Assembly (NCBI GenBank): GCA_945910005.1
Contig: OX246741.1
Span: 44,228,170-44,292,169, forward strand
Length of the DNA: 64,000 nucleotides
Direction: 5' to 3'
DNA from: Isoperla grammatica
Taxonomy: Eukaryota > Arthropoda > Insecta > Plecoptera > Perlodidae
The notes under the pieces are model-generated. The model was not told the DNA's origin. It saw only the letters and a list, made by a program, of their open reading frames with translations, and did no database searches. Of the stretch, positions 11,341 to 24,700 are shown in pieces. The first letter of the stretch is position 1; each line of letters opens with the position of its first letter. The translations under genes were made by a program, and so were the position numbers.

Positions 11341-11810
11341 ATTTTTCGTCCCACAATGCAAAAATTTGCACATTTGCACACATGAAACGCGTGTTCTCTT
11401 TCATAATTGAAATTCTTAACTAAAAACATTACCCGAAGAAAATTTATATTCAAAATTAAAAGGCAGAGTCTTAGCCAAACAATATCAGTGAAATAAACAT
11501 TTTTTTCGACATTATTATTGGTGAAAAACATATTTTTTCTGCGCGGTTCATATCACAGAACTGGCAAACATCTCCGTTTTATGTTTCGTACATTCTATTC
11601 AAATACGACCATAATAAAATAATGTTATCACGTCCAAAGTAAATAATATACTGATTGCAAAAAAAGCTCTGTTTATTATTTTATTAACGAATCGTCCTGC
11701 AACGTAATTAATACGCACATAAATGTTAATTCCGCTGAGAAATGAAATGGATTTCTACTTAAGAGCGAAGGGTTGCTCTACGTCCAAAACTGTAGAAAAT
11801 TTTCATTTTT

Positions 11811-12087
11811 TAATTATGTCTCAAGAATGCACCTCAAAATCGAAAATCTGAGTAAAAAGCGGGCTGTGGTTTGGTAAGCTCTATAGACGGAATGACAAAA
11901 TATGTGTCTAACATTATAATTTGTATGACTACGATACTTTTAACAAGTAATGTAATTAAATAAAAATCACAGTCATACAGATAATACTGTTAAATACATG
12001 TATCATTCATTTTGTAGGGCTTACCAAACCACAGTCCGCTGATTAATCAGATTTTCGATTTCGATGTGCATTCTTGAGACATAATTA
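11811..12087. mobile_element. 277-bp inverted-repeat element (MITE)
   Basis: An arm of about 70 bases starts TAATTATGTCTCAAGAATGC. Its near-complement ends at 12087 (GAGACATAATTA). The arms also share a GTGGTTTGGTAAGC block. The core is AT-rich and non-coding. It ends about 500 bases upstream of the serpin start codon. Confidence 0.8.
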
Positions 12088-12112
12088 AACCATAACAATT
12101 AGCTGCGGTTAT

Positions 12113-12120
12113 TGACGTCA
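12113..12120. promoter_or_regulatory. Perfect CRE palindrome upstream of the serpin
   Basis: TGACGTCA lies 484 bases before the serpin ATG. It is the full CREB/ATF consensus. The same 8-mer is repeated in the intron 6 arrays of this gene. No TATA box is obvious nearby, so the transcription start is unknown. Confidence 0.4.
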
Positions 12121-12603
12121 TCGTACCCATCGTTCTTAACCATTTTCATGCCAACAAAAAGACCCTATTTAGTGAATTTTTGACTGCCACACTGTCAAAG
12201 TACGTCAATCCCCATGCGGATGTTCGGTAAACCTCAATGTTAGGTGTTTTCATGGGCACGAAAATGCCCACACTCTCGTGCCCACAACAAAAACTGGTTT
12301 ATTACTTAAATATACTAATTTATAATGTAAAATTTGATTTCAGAATATTTCATTTAAAAATGTAGTAAGATTACATGTATAATTATTATTTCAATTATTA
12401 TTTCAAAAAATATTATGCGGTTTTGAGCTAGAATAGGTTTTGACCTATATTACTGGTCTAAGGTTTTGACAGATAAATTCATTTGTTTTTCTGAATGATT
12501 CTGACGTGTATTTTTAACATTGTAAAAAATACCACCACATGTTGGGTGTTCGACGAGCCTCCGCCAGGGGATTTACTGACTGCAGTTAATCGTGTGTTCA
12601 CAG

Positions 12604-12747
12604 ATGATGGCGGCCTACAGATGTCTGCTGTCAGCGCTCCTCGCGGCTGTTTTGTGCGCAACAGTTGTGCAGCAGGTGAACGCCGACTGGAAAGCGTTGG
12701 AAGCTGTCTCGCGTAGCAACAGTGAGTTCTCCAACTCACTGTATCAG
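12604..12747 (+). CDS. Serpin exon 1: signal peptide and helix A
   Basis: Forty-eight codons end in '[11 protein letters not shown]', the start of serpin helix A, at the donor CAG|GTAAGA (phase 0). This is the first of 11 tandem copies and the only one with an in-frame ATG ahead of the hydrophobic stretch. The others carry GTA in its place. Confidence 0.9.
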
Positions 12748-15700
12748 GTAAGATGTCTGCTGTTAGCGCTCCTAGCGGCTGTTTGGTGCGCAACAAATGT
12801 GCAGCAGGTGAACGCCGACTGGAAAGCGTTGGAAGCCGTCTCGCGTAGCAACAGTGAGTTCTCCAACTCACTGTATCAGGTAAGATGTCTGCTGTCAGCG
12901 CTCCTAGCGGCTGTTTGGTGCGCAACAAATGTGCAGCAGGTGAACGCCGACTGGAAAGCGTTGGAAGCCGTCTCGCGTAGCAACAGTGAGTTCTCCAACT
13001 CACTGTATCAGGTAAGATGTCTGTTGTCAGCGCTCCTAGCGGCTGTTTGGTGCGCAACAAATGTGCAGCAGGTGAACGCCGACTGGAAAGCGTTGGAAGC
13101 TGTCTCGCGTAGCAACAGTGAGTTCTCCAACTCACTGTATCAGGTAAGATGTCTGCTGTCAGCGCTCCTAGCGGCTGTTTGGTGCGCAACAAATGTGCAG
13201 CAGGTGAACGCAGACTGGAAAGCGTTGGAAGCCGTCTCGCGTAGCAACAGTGAGTTCTCCAACTCACTGTATCAGGTAAGATGTCTGCTGTCAGCGCTCC
13301 TAGCGGCTGTTTGGTGCGCAACAAATGTGCAGCAGGTGAACGCCGACTGGAAAGCGTTGGAAGCTGTCTCGCGTAGCAACAGTGAGTTCTCCAACTCACT
13401 GTATCAGGTAAGATGTCTGTTTTCAGCGCTCCTAGCGGCTGTTTTGGGCGCAACAGTTGTGCAGCAGGTGAACGCCGACTGGAAAGCGTTGGAAGCTGTC
13501 TCGCGTAGCAACAGTGAGTTCTCCAACTCACTGTATCAGGTAAGATGTCTGTTTTCAGCGCTCCTCGCGGCTGTATGGGCGCAACAAATGTGCAGCAGGT
13601 GAACGCCGACTGGAAAGTGTTGGAAGCTGTCTCGCGTAGCAACAGTGAGTTCTCCAACTCACTGTATCAGGTAAGATGTCTGACAGTTGTCAGCGCTCCT
13701 CGCGGCTGTATGGGCGCAACAGTTGTGCAGCAGGTGAACGCCGACTGGAATGCGTTGGAAGCCATCTCGCGTAGCAACAGTGAGTTCTCCAACTCACTGT
13801 ATCAGGTAAGATGTCTGACAGTTGTCAGCGCTCCTCGCGGCTGTATGGGCGCAACAGTTGTGCAGCAGGTGAACGCCGACTGGAATGCGTTGGAAGCCAT
13901 CTCGCGTAGCAACAGTGAGTTCTCCAACTCACTGTATCAGGTAAGATGTCTGACAGTTGTCAGCGCTCCTCGCGGCTGTATGGGTGCAACAGTTGTGCAG
14001 CAGGTGAACGCCGACTGGAATGCGTTGGAAGCCATCTCGCGTAGCAACAGTGAGTTCTCCAACTCACTGTATCAGGTAAGAAGTCTGGGGCGTGTCTCAT
14101 TTCGAAGTTCACGTACTTTCTTGTACTTGTACCTGTTTACTTGACTCGTGAATTTCCGAGCTTGACTCACTTGAGTTCAGATCTCTTAGAGGGAATGACT
14201 TTAGTCCTTTAAAGGTTAGAGTTGTCGCTTCGTATAACCAAAGGTATAACGACACGTAGTGGCGGCTGCAATGAAAAAGATTAGGCATAGCTTATGTTTT
14301 ACAATAAAGATCTTAGCAAGAATAATTAATTCAACTTAAATGGTGTTCAAGTTAAAAATATTATAAATAATTTGATAATTGCATTTCCAAACAGTGCCTG
14401 GTCTTCTGACACACATTTTAAGTTTGTAAGTCAAGTTCAAGAGCACGCATGGTTTTATACTCGTGAATTCCATCACTTGTCTCGCAAACTTTGAATTTCA
14501 GACACAACAATAACGTCACTTCTGTACTTTAGGTGAATGTATCTAGGGATCGTAACTTTTGTAAATAACGTTTTTAATATTGATATAATGTCTGCAAAAA
14601 CAGGTTTTAAAAAATTACATGTTTTCGTTACGTGGTAAGACCTCTAGACCATATTTGTCGCGTTCACGAAAATGTAGTATAGGCCTACTATAGATTGTCA
14701 TCTTATGAATGATGATATACAATTTTAAAACACAATTATTAGCCCAGCTTTTGTAATCAATTTTTTCGTGTCCCGGTGAAAAGGCCCTTGATTTATGCTG
14801 TATTTACTATTCCATAACGTACTTATGAAAAGAGTCACGTTCACTAAATAAAGTATGTATCATGTGCTCGGCCCTTATCTCCCAAAAATGCATACAAGAA
14901 ATATCAGTAAACAGAACAAAACAAGCGACGACTCTGGGACCGAATCCACTGTTGTAGGGATAAGGGAAAAAAGGAACCGTGTACCAGTAGGGAGGAAAGA
15001 GAAGAAAAGATATGGGTACTCACTTAGCTGTGCTTGAGATGTTCTGTGGCTAATCTTTGACAGTCGTCTCGACAGCCGCTCCAACGATGAGTGGTACATG
15101 TCGCTGCGGATATGGGCGTAACAATCTCGTACAACTAGTACGTAATATGAGTGATGCGGAGGATGGAGCGAGAGAAATAATAGGCAGTGATTTAATTAAG
15201 TACGGAAGTCTAAATATAAACATCTAACCCAAACAGTGGGATGATTCGCTTTTTACACATTTAAGTGAAAAGTGGGAATGATTTGATTCACCGTTTTATA
15301 ATAGGGTTATCTCAAATTCAAAATCAAATCATTGTATTCAGTGATACCTCCAAGCGCGGCTTTAGCGAAGTTATCTACCCTTGGACAACAGATCCATCAG
15401 GCATCATTGATGTTTTCTTCATGAATGCTAAAACTAAGGTAGCTCCTGTCAAACCCTCATTGGAGTTGTATCGTGCAATCCTATTGGCTCGTTCAGGGAA
15501 GTCACTACACCCGTTCATCACGTCACTCGCTATCACAGAAACTTTACGGACTCTTCAATTATACATGCCTGGTTGCAGACTCTCTTCATCAGTTGAAGGT
15601 TTATGGAGCAGACAGAGTGACTGAAATCCACGAGACAACGTCTACTACAAATTGCCATCACATTCCCTCGGAACAAAATCCGGCGGATCGCGCCTCGCGT

Positions 15701-18700
15701 GGAATCGCTGACTCCGACCTACAGACCTATCCCCTATGGTGGAAACGCCGCCCATTTCTCCCATGAATCAGTGGAACTTTACGGACCAACGCCTCCAACA
15801 GGAAGATGAACTTCCTGAAATGAAAGCAACACGGCTGTCGTTTCCACAACTCCTTCATTGATTGATTGAAAGGTTCTCCACGCTCCTCTCTATCCAACAT
15901 GCCATTGCGTAAATCCTCCGTTTCGTTCATAACCACGGCATGTAAATTCGGAGAGAACCACAGGATCACAGTGGCGTGCGGTGAGGTTTGTAGGAGAGGA
16001 AGCAATAAATTACAAAATTTTCAAATTGAATTTGGTAAACTTGTGCGAAAGGGACTGGGGTGTCACCTCCGTCAGAGGTCTTCAGTTTCAGGTCACATAT
16101 TTCCGGTGTAGCCGTACCAACTTCAAATTCTTCAATTATTGTTTTTTGATTGATCGCGTATCAAATGGCGTTTTACACAAATTTGCGACAAATACATTAT
16201 ACAACGATATAAAGAACTTACACGGCACGCGCTTTTCTCTTTTCAATGAATGCTCTGTCATTTTCTATTTTGTTTTTTTGTCGCGGTCAGACCCGACCCT
16301 CCGACGCTCTGCTTTTCGTCCCATTTAAAAACTGCGTATATACTCCGACCCGTCTATTATGTTAACTTGAAGGCTATTGGTATTTCTTACGGCTGTAATC
16401 CAAGTAGAACGCACTGCTTCTATGGTCTGTAAGCTTATGTGTTTCACGACAGAACATCATCATTGAACCTTGCTTATTTAGGGAAACTGCAGGTAGAGCA
16501 GAATATATCAATTATAAATTAAATGTGAGAACAAATGTTGACAAATGAGTGGATTCCGAATGGGAATAAATTATAAGTACTTTGCAAAAATGATATTTTA
16601 GTGGCAGTAGTAAGGATGTTAGGGGAAGCATTGCTCCCTTGCTTCCCCTCACCGCACGCCACTGCAGGATCCATTACCTCAACGGAGATGAAGAACGCAC
16701 TGCGGCTTTGCATCAAACTAACCCAACAATACTTGCAACAACTATCTTATCTTCTCCATTATCTAGCTCTTTGAACCGCCTTGCAACATTCCTTGATCAA
16801 CAGAGTCAGTGTAGTGTAGGTGGCCGAATTCACCATTCTACTCTTCCTTATGACTAGGACTCTGCGAGTAGCCAAAAATTCTGGCCAGGTCGGGCTTAAG
16901 AGCCCGGCCCGTGTTGATAAAAAATGGTCTGAAATTCGGGCCGGGCTTCGGGCTTTTACCTTTCAAAACAAAAATGCATCCGTTATAAATCTATGTACAG
17001 TTTGTCCGGTAATTGTAGATAAGACGCGATTGGACTCGCGGATCTATATATAACAACCTTTATTGGTTTCTGCAGCCATAGCTGTAATCGTAAGACACAG
17101 AATGACATACAATTTATATCCAAACGAAAATAGAAACAAATTACACTTAATACAATTTATATATAAACTAAACAAAATTAAGAATACAAGTGGTGCCGAA
17201 AGATGAAAATATACCATCGTAATACGGTCAGAACAATTTCTTCAGTGAGACTTGATGGACTTCTATATGAATACTTCTATAGCTGATCTTAGTTTACGTA
17301 TCAATAACGATTCAATACACAAAAGGTATTGTTTTACTTTCTAGTTTTTATAATGCCTGGTTAATTTGTACGCTCAATATAGCTTAAGTGAAAGAAGACC
17401 CCTCTCGAGGACAACATTCAGCGGGAGGTGTTTTCCTCCCCCCTACTCGTGTCCTTCCAAACACACACGGTCATTCTCCATGCGCCGGAAAACACAAGAG
17501 TATGATTTAGGATGTGGTCTTGGGATTTCCCCTTTCCACCCGGACCAACCGAACCCAAGATCATAAATTTATAACTCAAGAACATCTGTCTCAAAGCAAT
17601 GCTAAATACTTTAAGATAACAATTATGGAGGAAAAGTTCTTAAACCGAGACCGATACATCAGGTTGAGACCGAGCCAGAGCCCCGCCCGAACGCGGATAG
17701 GCTGGATCGCACTTCCCTTAATGTCAGGAAACAACCAATAACCCGTCAGAACTAATCGTCGATTACTTACATAAATTAACCTTCATGTTGGCCCTCGGAC
17801 ATTGCAGTCTCGTCTTGAAAGACAATACTGGATTCCTGCTGCCCGACGTTTTATAAGGTCTCGTATTTCCCGTTGCCTGCTTGTTATAAACTCGGACAAA
17901 GCCAATTGACCTACCTGTTGATGGGCGACCTAGCTCATGCGCGAATCGCCTCTTCTCGCCCATACCTTCGTTGTGGGATCAACTTTGGAGGTCCTATAAT
18001 CATTCGCGAAAGTTCGAGAAGAAGGGCACCAACATCCAAAGCGTATTTATATCTCTTTTGATGCATGACTACTAAGGCGGTGCATTAAGAAGTGGAGTCA
18101 CACTTAAATACTGAACATTTTCTCGCCGCCCTTCAACGATTCGTCTCCGTAGAAGATTCTGCGTTGAGCTGTTCTCTGACAATGCAACCAATTTTTTTGG
18201 TGCTGATCGTCATCGCAAAGAAGTTTGCAAGTTTCTTAATAGTTCTGATAACCAAGATACGCTCTCTGCATTACTGGCCCCAGATGGAATGACTTGGTAT
18301 TTCAACCCACCGTCCACTCCACATTTTGGAGGACTATGGGAAGCTGGGATGAAATCAACCAAACACCACTTGCGAAGACAAGTAAAGGAGCAACCTTTGA
18401 CCAAAAAGAAGAATCCACTACCATTCTTATCAATATCGAAAGTATCTGTGTCGACTGTCAAAGGATTTCCATGGAAACCACTGTGTTACCCTCGTCCCGG
18501 GCTCTTCTTAATCGGGTCTCTACTTCTACAGGTCCCCGAAGAAGACTTAACCGTTATACCCACCATCGCCTCACCCGTTGGAAATTCACTCAAAGAATAA
18601 CCCAATATTTCTGGAAACGATGGTCGCATGAGTATCTCACGATCTTACAAGATCGGTAGAAAAATATATTCCACCCGGGGACCTTGCGGAGCTATGTCCC

Positions 18701-21700
18701 CCCGCTAAATGGTTAATGGAACGTATTGCAGCAGTCCATCCCGGAAACAACTTACTAAGAGTGGCCACCATTGATCTTATTAAGAGCCCCCTCAGACGCC
18801 CCGTGCACAATTTGATGCCTTTTCCCCCTTCGTAGTAGTTACTAATCCAAGGAGAGAAGTTTTTTGTATTTCCGCTCCCCCCCCCCACCTTTTGTTTATT
18901 TCTCCACTTTCAAAGATTTTGCCATCTAAATCTTAGTGAGCGGAAGGTTCCGTTTAGATGTTTGTATTTAGGCTAACATATATCATTATTTAACTTCCCA
19001 TTATTACTCTTGCTCCATCCCCCTCCCACCCCTCATTTTCCTTGGTACAAATCATATTACGCACTAGTTTTACGAGATTGTGCGCACCCTTGTGTGCAGC
19101 TACATTTATCACTCATCAGTGGAGCGACTCAACACACTTGCCTGCCAACGATCAGCGACAGAACATCGCACCCTTGTGTGCAGCCACATGTATCACTCAT
19201 CAGTGGAGCGACTCAACACACTTGCCTGCCAACGATCAGCGACAGAACATCGCAAGCAGCTACGTGGGTAACCATATCTTTTCTTCTCTCTCCTCCCTAT
19301 GGATACGGCACCAATGAATTTCTTATTGCTATAATAAAGCGGATTCGGTCCCGGCGTTGTAGCTTGTATTTTTTATGAAATACCATTGCGTATGTGTACA
19401 TTGCAACTTTTCACTGTTCGCAGATCCTCTCTCGCCAAGAAGGCAACTTAATCTTCTCCCCAGCCAGCATCCATACTATATTGGCTCTGACGTCACTGGG
19501 CGCGCGAGGCTCTACCGCGGAGGAAATGATCCGTGGTCTTCACTTGACAGCCAACCAACAACAGACCAAAGATGGCTTCAGAGATCTCACGAATTCCTGG
19601 CGTGTATGTTTAGACAAAGATAAAATGTGTGGCATTTCAAATCTATATGAAGTGTTTATTATTTTATTTTTGGTTTGTTGGTTGTATTATGTTCACTCCC
19701 ATTAGAAATCTTCGGACCTCCACGAAATCAAATATGTAAATAAACTGATGCGGCTATACATAAGGGTCCAGGGGAGTAAATATGATATCTAGGTGTATAT
19801 ATACATATATTGTTTGAAATTCTCAGGGCTATATGTTATTGAGTTAAACAGTTAAACTTACCCCCTCCATTACGACGTTTCGATGCTATATCACGCATAT
19901 ACCCTAGTTGTGTTACACACGTGATAATACCCCAATTATTTAATAAATATATATATATGTGTGTAATTAATGCAATATGTGCAAGTGCACACACGCAAAT
20001 CTAGAACTCGACAACAGGTGCATGATTGCACTTTAAAATAACCCTTGTTTACGCATTCATTACTCTAAATGTGTCTTGTCCCATTCTTAACACTGATATG
20101 GAATCAAAACTCTGTTTTATTTATTCGTGGGGCTCTAAAAAAATATTTTGTAGGAAATAAAATAAACAGAAAAGTGCAAAATCTGGGCACCCCTGGATGC
20201 CACACCCACGACATAAAAAGTGGCCAACAACCTAAATACTACTTAAAATACAACGCGCTATCTAATTGTTGAAGATTTTTTGTAAAATGGTAATATTTGA
20301 CCATTTTAGGGACATAACCCCAAAATCAAAATTTTGATTTCCGAGAAATATGGGAGATCAAAAAACATAGATTAAGTTAACTTTGTAATTATAAATACGA
20401 ATCTAAAATTCTATTGGCAATTTGGTTATTGGTTTAGCTGTAAAGAAAAAAAATTGTATTTATTAATCAAATCAACAGAAAAATGCAAATTCTGGGCACC
20501 CCTGGGTGCTATACCCAGGACTTGAGAAGTGGCCAACCGCCCGTCGAGGCCCGGGGAAGAATAGGGCCAGAGTGACTCTGCTAGTCGTAAGAGGCGACAA
20601 AAGGAGACCCTGACCCTTCCACCCCTCCCCCCCCCCCCCCCCACTGTCCCACTGCAGATTTCCCCTCCCACTTGGCCCTGCCCACCCTTGTTGGGCTCCC
20701 ATATGACGACCCACGCGACGTACAATGGATCTGATTCGGATGTGGCTTCATTCTTCATCGTCATCTTTCTCATCTTCATTATCACCCGCTCATCGTCTCG
20801 ATTAGCCATTGTTGCACAAATATGAGACGCAAAGCCCCATTAATCAATCAGAAGTGGCCAGCAAACTAATGTTTACTTAAAAAATACAACGGTACCTAAG
20901 TATTGAAGAATTTTTGAAAAAGGATATTTTTTGAATATTTTAGGGACATGGCCCCAAAATCAAAATTTTGATTTCCGGGCAATATTGGAGTTAAAAAAAT
21001 ATTAATAAAACTAACTTTGTGATTCGAAACACGAATCTGAAATTACATTTGTAGTTTGTTTATTGATTTGGCTGTAAAAAAAAATAATTTATGGTCACAA
21101 AATCAGCAACATTCACCCTTTGGACACCCCTGGGTGCCACACCCACCACTGGCCTTGTAGCCAACAAGTCAAATTCTACTCCAAATTCATCACTCTATCA
21201 TAATATATAGGTCTCCAAAATTCTGCAGGGAGGGGGGGGGGGGGAGGGGGGAGGGTCTCCACTCTCACTAATGGTGTGTTCCGGTCTAACTGCGTTTAGC
21301 GAGCCTCACAACTTCTGGAGACGAGAAACTGTGTGTCATTTAATAATACATCAGCTCACAAACCAATTTTTACCTCGTAAGTTATACATACATTGACGAA
21401 ACAAATTGTGCATGTGTATTGAATGTGAAATCATTTTTGTTTGACTTACTCCTCTGAATTCATCATTGTTTATTCACTTTGAAATGTGTTATCGTTAAAA
21501 AAGCTCTTTTTATCTCGATAAAAAAATTCATAGGACCCAAATTATAATAAAAGGTAAGCGTTTCACTGTTGAAAACAGTGTATTCTGCTGAAATTTATTA
21601 TGTACTGAACTTTTATTTTCATCGAGTCTCATATTAATCAAATTATAAGAGATCAAAAACTTGTCCACCTATGCGGATACGCTACAGATCGCCGTGGAAA

Positions 21701-24700
21701 ATTACTCATTACTGGCGTATTTTCATGGATACAACCAAAATGCAAGATACATAACTTTTTGTTAGCTACATTAATGTTATGATCAGCGCTTTGCATATTA
21801 GGTAATCGACCTGTTTAGTACCATAACAAAAATAATAAGATATTATCTGATTGAAGAAGATGAATTTCCGAATGTTGATTACGTTTGATGACATGTTATA
21901 TAATGTAGCTACTTGAATCTTATACAGCTGTATTTTCAATACCTTTCATTTGATATATAAGTATAACACATACACTACTGATTATTATGAAAGGTGATAG
22001 TACCCGACATTCGTATCGGTGCATGCTCATTAATTGGCACAAGTGTCATACCTTAGACACGATTATTTTGCGTTTGCACCACTGAGGCAAAAAAGGCATG
22101 GTGCAGTGATATGCGCATTAATGTTACCTATCTATAATGATGTATTGCAATTTCTGCCTCTACAGGGGTGCAGCTAACACCCCGAAATATCAACATTTTT
22201 CAAGGGTGGCTCCCGAACTACCACGCATTGCCCCTTGCGGCCCACTCAGACATCACACCCTCACGGTACACCCACCGCTCCGTTGATTGTAAAAACATCC
22301 GTCAAACGCGTCCACACTTGTACTGTGGCGCCTTGCCTGGCAGTGGGTCAGATCAAGAAAAATTTCAACAACAATAGAGCTAGGTTTAGTCAGTTTGTAC
22401 CTTAGGATTGATATGTGAACATGTAAATAATTTAATAAACCTCATCACATTTTATGAATCCAACGTGACAAATGAAAAGGGAAAAATGAAACATAAGGAT
22501 AAAAATGCCAATACAAGGGTGTTACAGGGGACTATTGTATAGTGGCTCTCCATTGGATGCCATTCATTACGTTTCCTAGTAACCTAGTTTAGCCAGTAGA
22601 CATAAAAAAACAACATGAAACTGTTGGAATACAAATGTCTATGGGTCGGGGGCACGCGGTATATGTCTCTTTGTTCTAGTGGGTAAAGGATACACGCGTA
22701 CATTATAACGACCCTTTGTACGCATAGTTTCTCGGCAGAAAAGATCAACCGTGGCCATACTTCCTATTCCTACGAAACATACCTTATTCTTCTCCACAAT
22801 ACGAACCAACGTTTGAAAAGCTACTGGCTCGAATTCGACGAGTATAATAATCCGTGTTACGGGGTAAACTCAATATCATCAATGAGGATGGAAAATGGGT
22901 ACTGCAGGCCGTTCCAGTCCAAGGAACACCCCAAAAAGACGCGACTAAAAGGCTCCTTAGTCTCCTTAGTTGAAAGTTAAAAAGGTCAGTCTTGTCTGAA
23001 AATATCTCAAACGTCAGTAGATTGGGTGGGCAGTGCACACAGTTACAAACAGGGAATCTTCCCCTACACAGGGTTAGCGGTACCCGTAGGGGTCAAGTTA
23101 TTTGGCTGCTCGGTTTTTAGTTTCGGTACCAGCTGAGAACATAAGTGCTTTGTTGAATAATTCTTATGATGGACATTTATGATCTCAAAATAACATCGAC
23201 ACCCTTTTCAGTTTGTGATTGGCTATTGGCAGGGTGTTACTGTTAGTAAAACTGGGAACTAATTAAAGGTCTAGTGAACATATAAGTGGTTTTTCAGGCA
23301 ATGCAAGGAGTGAATCTCAACGTGGCCAATAAGATATTTACTAGCGCCCTATATCCTGTGAAGTCAGAGTTCGCCAGGACGGCAAGGGAGGATTTCAACA
23401 GCTCGACGAGTGAAGTAGACTTTGCGAAAGACCAAGAGGGTGCTAGAGCCTTAATTAACTCTTGGGTCAAGAAAGAGACAAGGGGCAAGATTGTCGACCT
23501 ACTGCCACCAGGTGACTTATATATTATTTGTTGTTTTACTAAATGCATGACAGCTCGGTCATTCGACGACGGCATTTAATCGCTTCTTAAGACAAGCAGA
23601 GCTACTGTGGTGCAAGTCTTTTTTGCATGTTAATTAGATATCATGTATTTATTAAAACTATTGCATGTATTCAAATCATACCTACCTCAAATATTTGGTT
23701 GTGGTATTTTCGGCATATAATGTATCGACGCGATTCGTACGATGGGCGTAGTTATTTATTGTCTATGGGACCAGAAAGACATTTTACTGTAAACGAGAGT
23801 ATGTATTTGAACACAGTAAACAAGGTAACAAGCTCTAGCTTTTCGATACAGATGATCGTCAGCCCAAGATTTGCAATCAAAAGGGGTGGGAAATTCGTGG
23901 TTTTATTGTTGATTGACTTTTTGTACAATAACAGCAGTATCACTCTATGGGCACTAAGTAGCTTTGTTTTAAGTATTTGATACTCTACTCTCTGAGATGA
24001 CAAGTAGTTTCGAGATACCAGACATATTTGTACATACTATAAACTGTTGGTCTAAACGAGCTGCTTCGCTTCCAAGTGAGCGGTGGTGGGGGTAAACACG
24101 TCAACGCTACCCAAACCGCTCCGCTGTCCCTACGCCGGACGGCTACAACTCGCTACTCGCTACTCGCTATAGTTTGTGTTTGTACATTGACTGTTTTCAA
24201 TGTGTTGAAAGCTATTTCCGTATCAACAGGACCCTCACAAATCTGAAAGGAATGAGCAGTCCTTAAAGGAAAAGATGATAATTAGTGATATTGTAGGTAG
24301 AGTGCAGAGTGATTTGTGCAGGTGGGGCGAATGTAAGGGCTGAGGCAAAGCCTACTGATCAGGAAAGTGTTGTTGCTACCAAAGTGAGACAATTGAAAAA
24401 ATACGCCTTTTTAGTTACCGTGTTGAGCCTCGACCCTGAATGCTGCCCGTCTAGCGATGCTTGTCTACGTGAAGACGGGGACGCGACACTTGAATTCATA
24501 GTCGGCCCCTACTCCTATGGCACCCATTGTTGCTATGGATTTGTTTTGTTTATGGGAAATAACATGCAAACAATTGTTACCTTGGTAACAATGGGCACCC
24601 CTAGGTGTAGGGGCCGACTATGAATTCCAAACTTATTGCATCGCGCGTACAAACAATGTTTACCCTGGACGAATTCCTGCACGAGTTTTATGTAAAAACA

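Larger units (their letters stand above)
15277..18835 (+). mobile_element. Decayed BEL/Pao LTR retrotransposon, pol 3' half
   Basis: Ordered fragments of BEL/Pao pol lie on +, with frameshifts and stops. The RNase H region (15320-15680) has '[14 protein letters not shown]' and '[16 protein letters not shown]'. A linker at about 15855-15950 resembles '[16 protein letters not shown]'. '[19 protein letters not shown]' is at 16780-16840. The integrase zinc region is near 17780-17900. The integrase core at 17960-18400 has '[16 protein letters not shown]' and '[19 protein letters not shown]'. The C-terminal region ends near 18835. Gag, protease and most reverse transcriptase are missing and I found no LTRs. 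Two later insertions split it (15969-16664 and about 16857-17770). It lies in serpin intron 1, in the gene's orientation. Confidence 0.88.

Noticed and set aside
12479..13657. 392-codon minus-strand open frame
   Set aside because: It is antisense to the exon 1 array. Its repeated sequence simply mirrors the 132-bp period, which is a multiple of three.
22784..23038. Possible retroelement coding remnant on either strand
   Set aside because: Pieces read open on +, but no motif is specific enough to assign a family.
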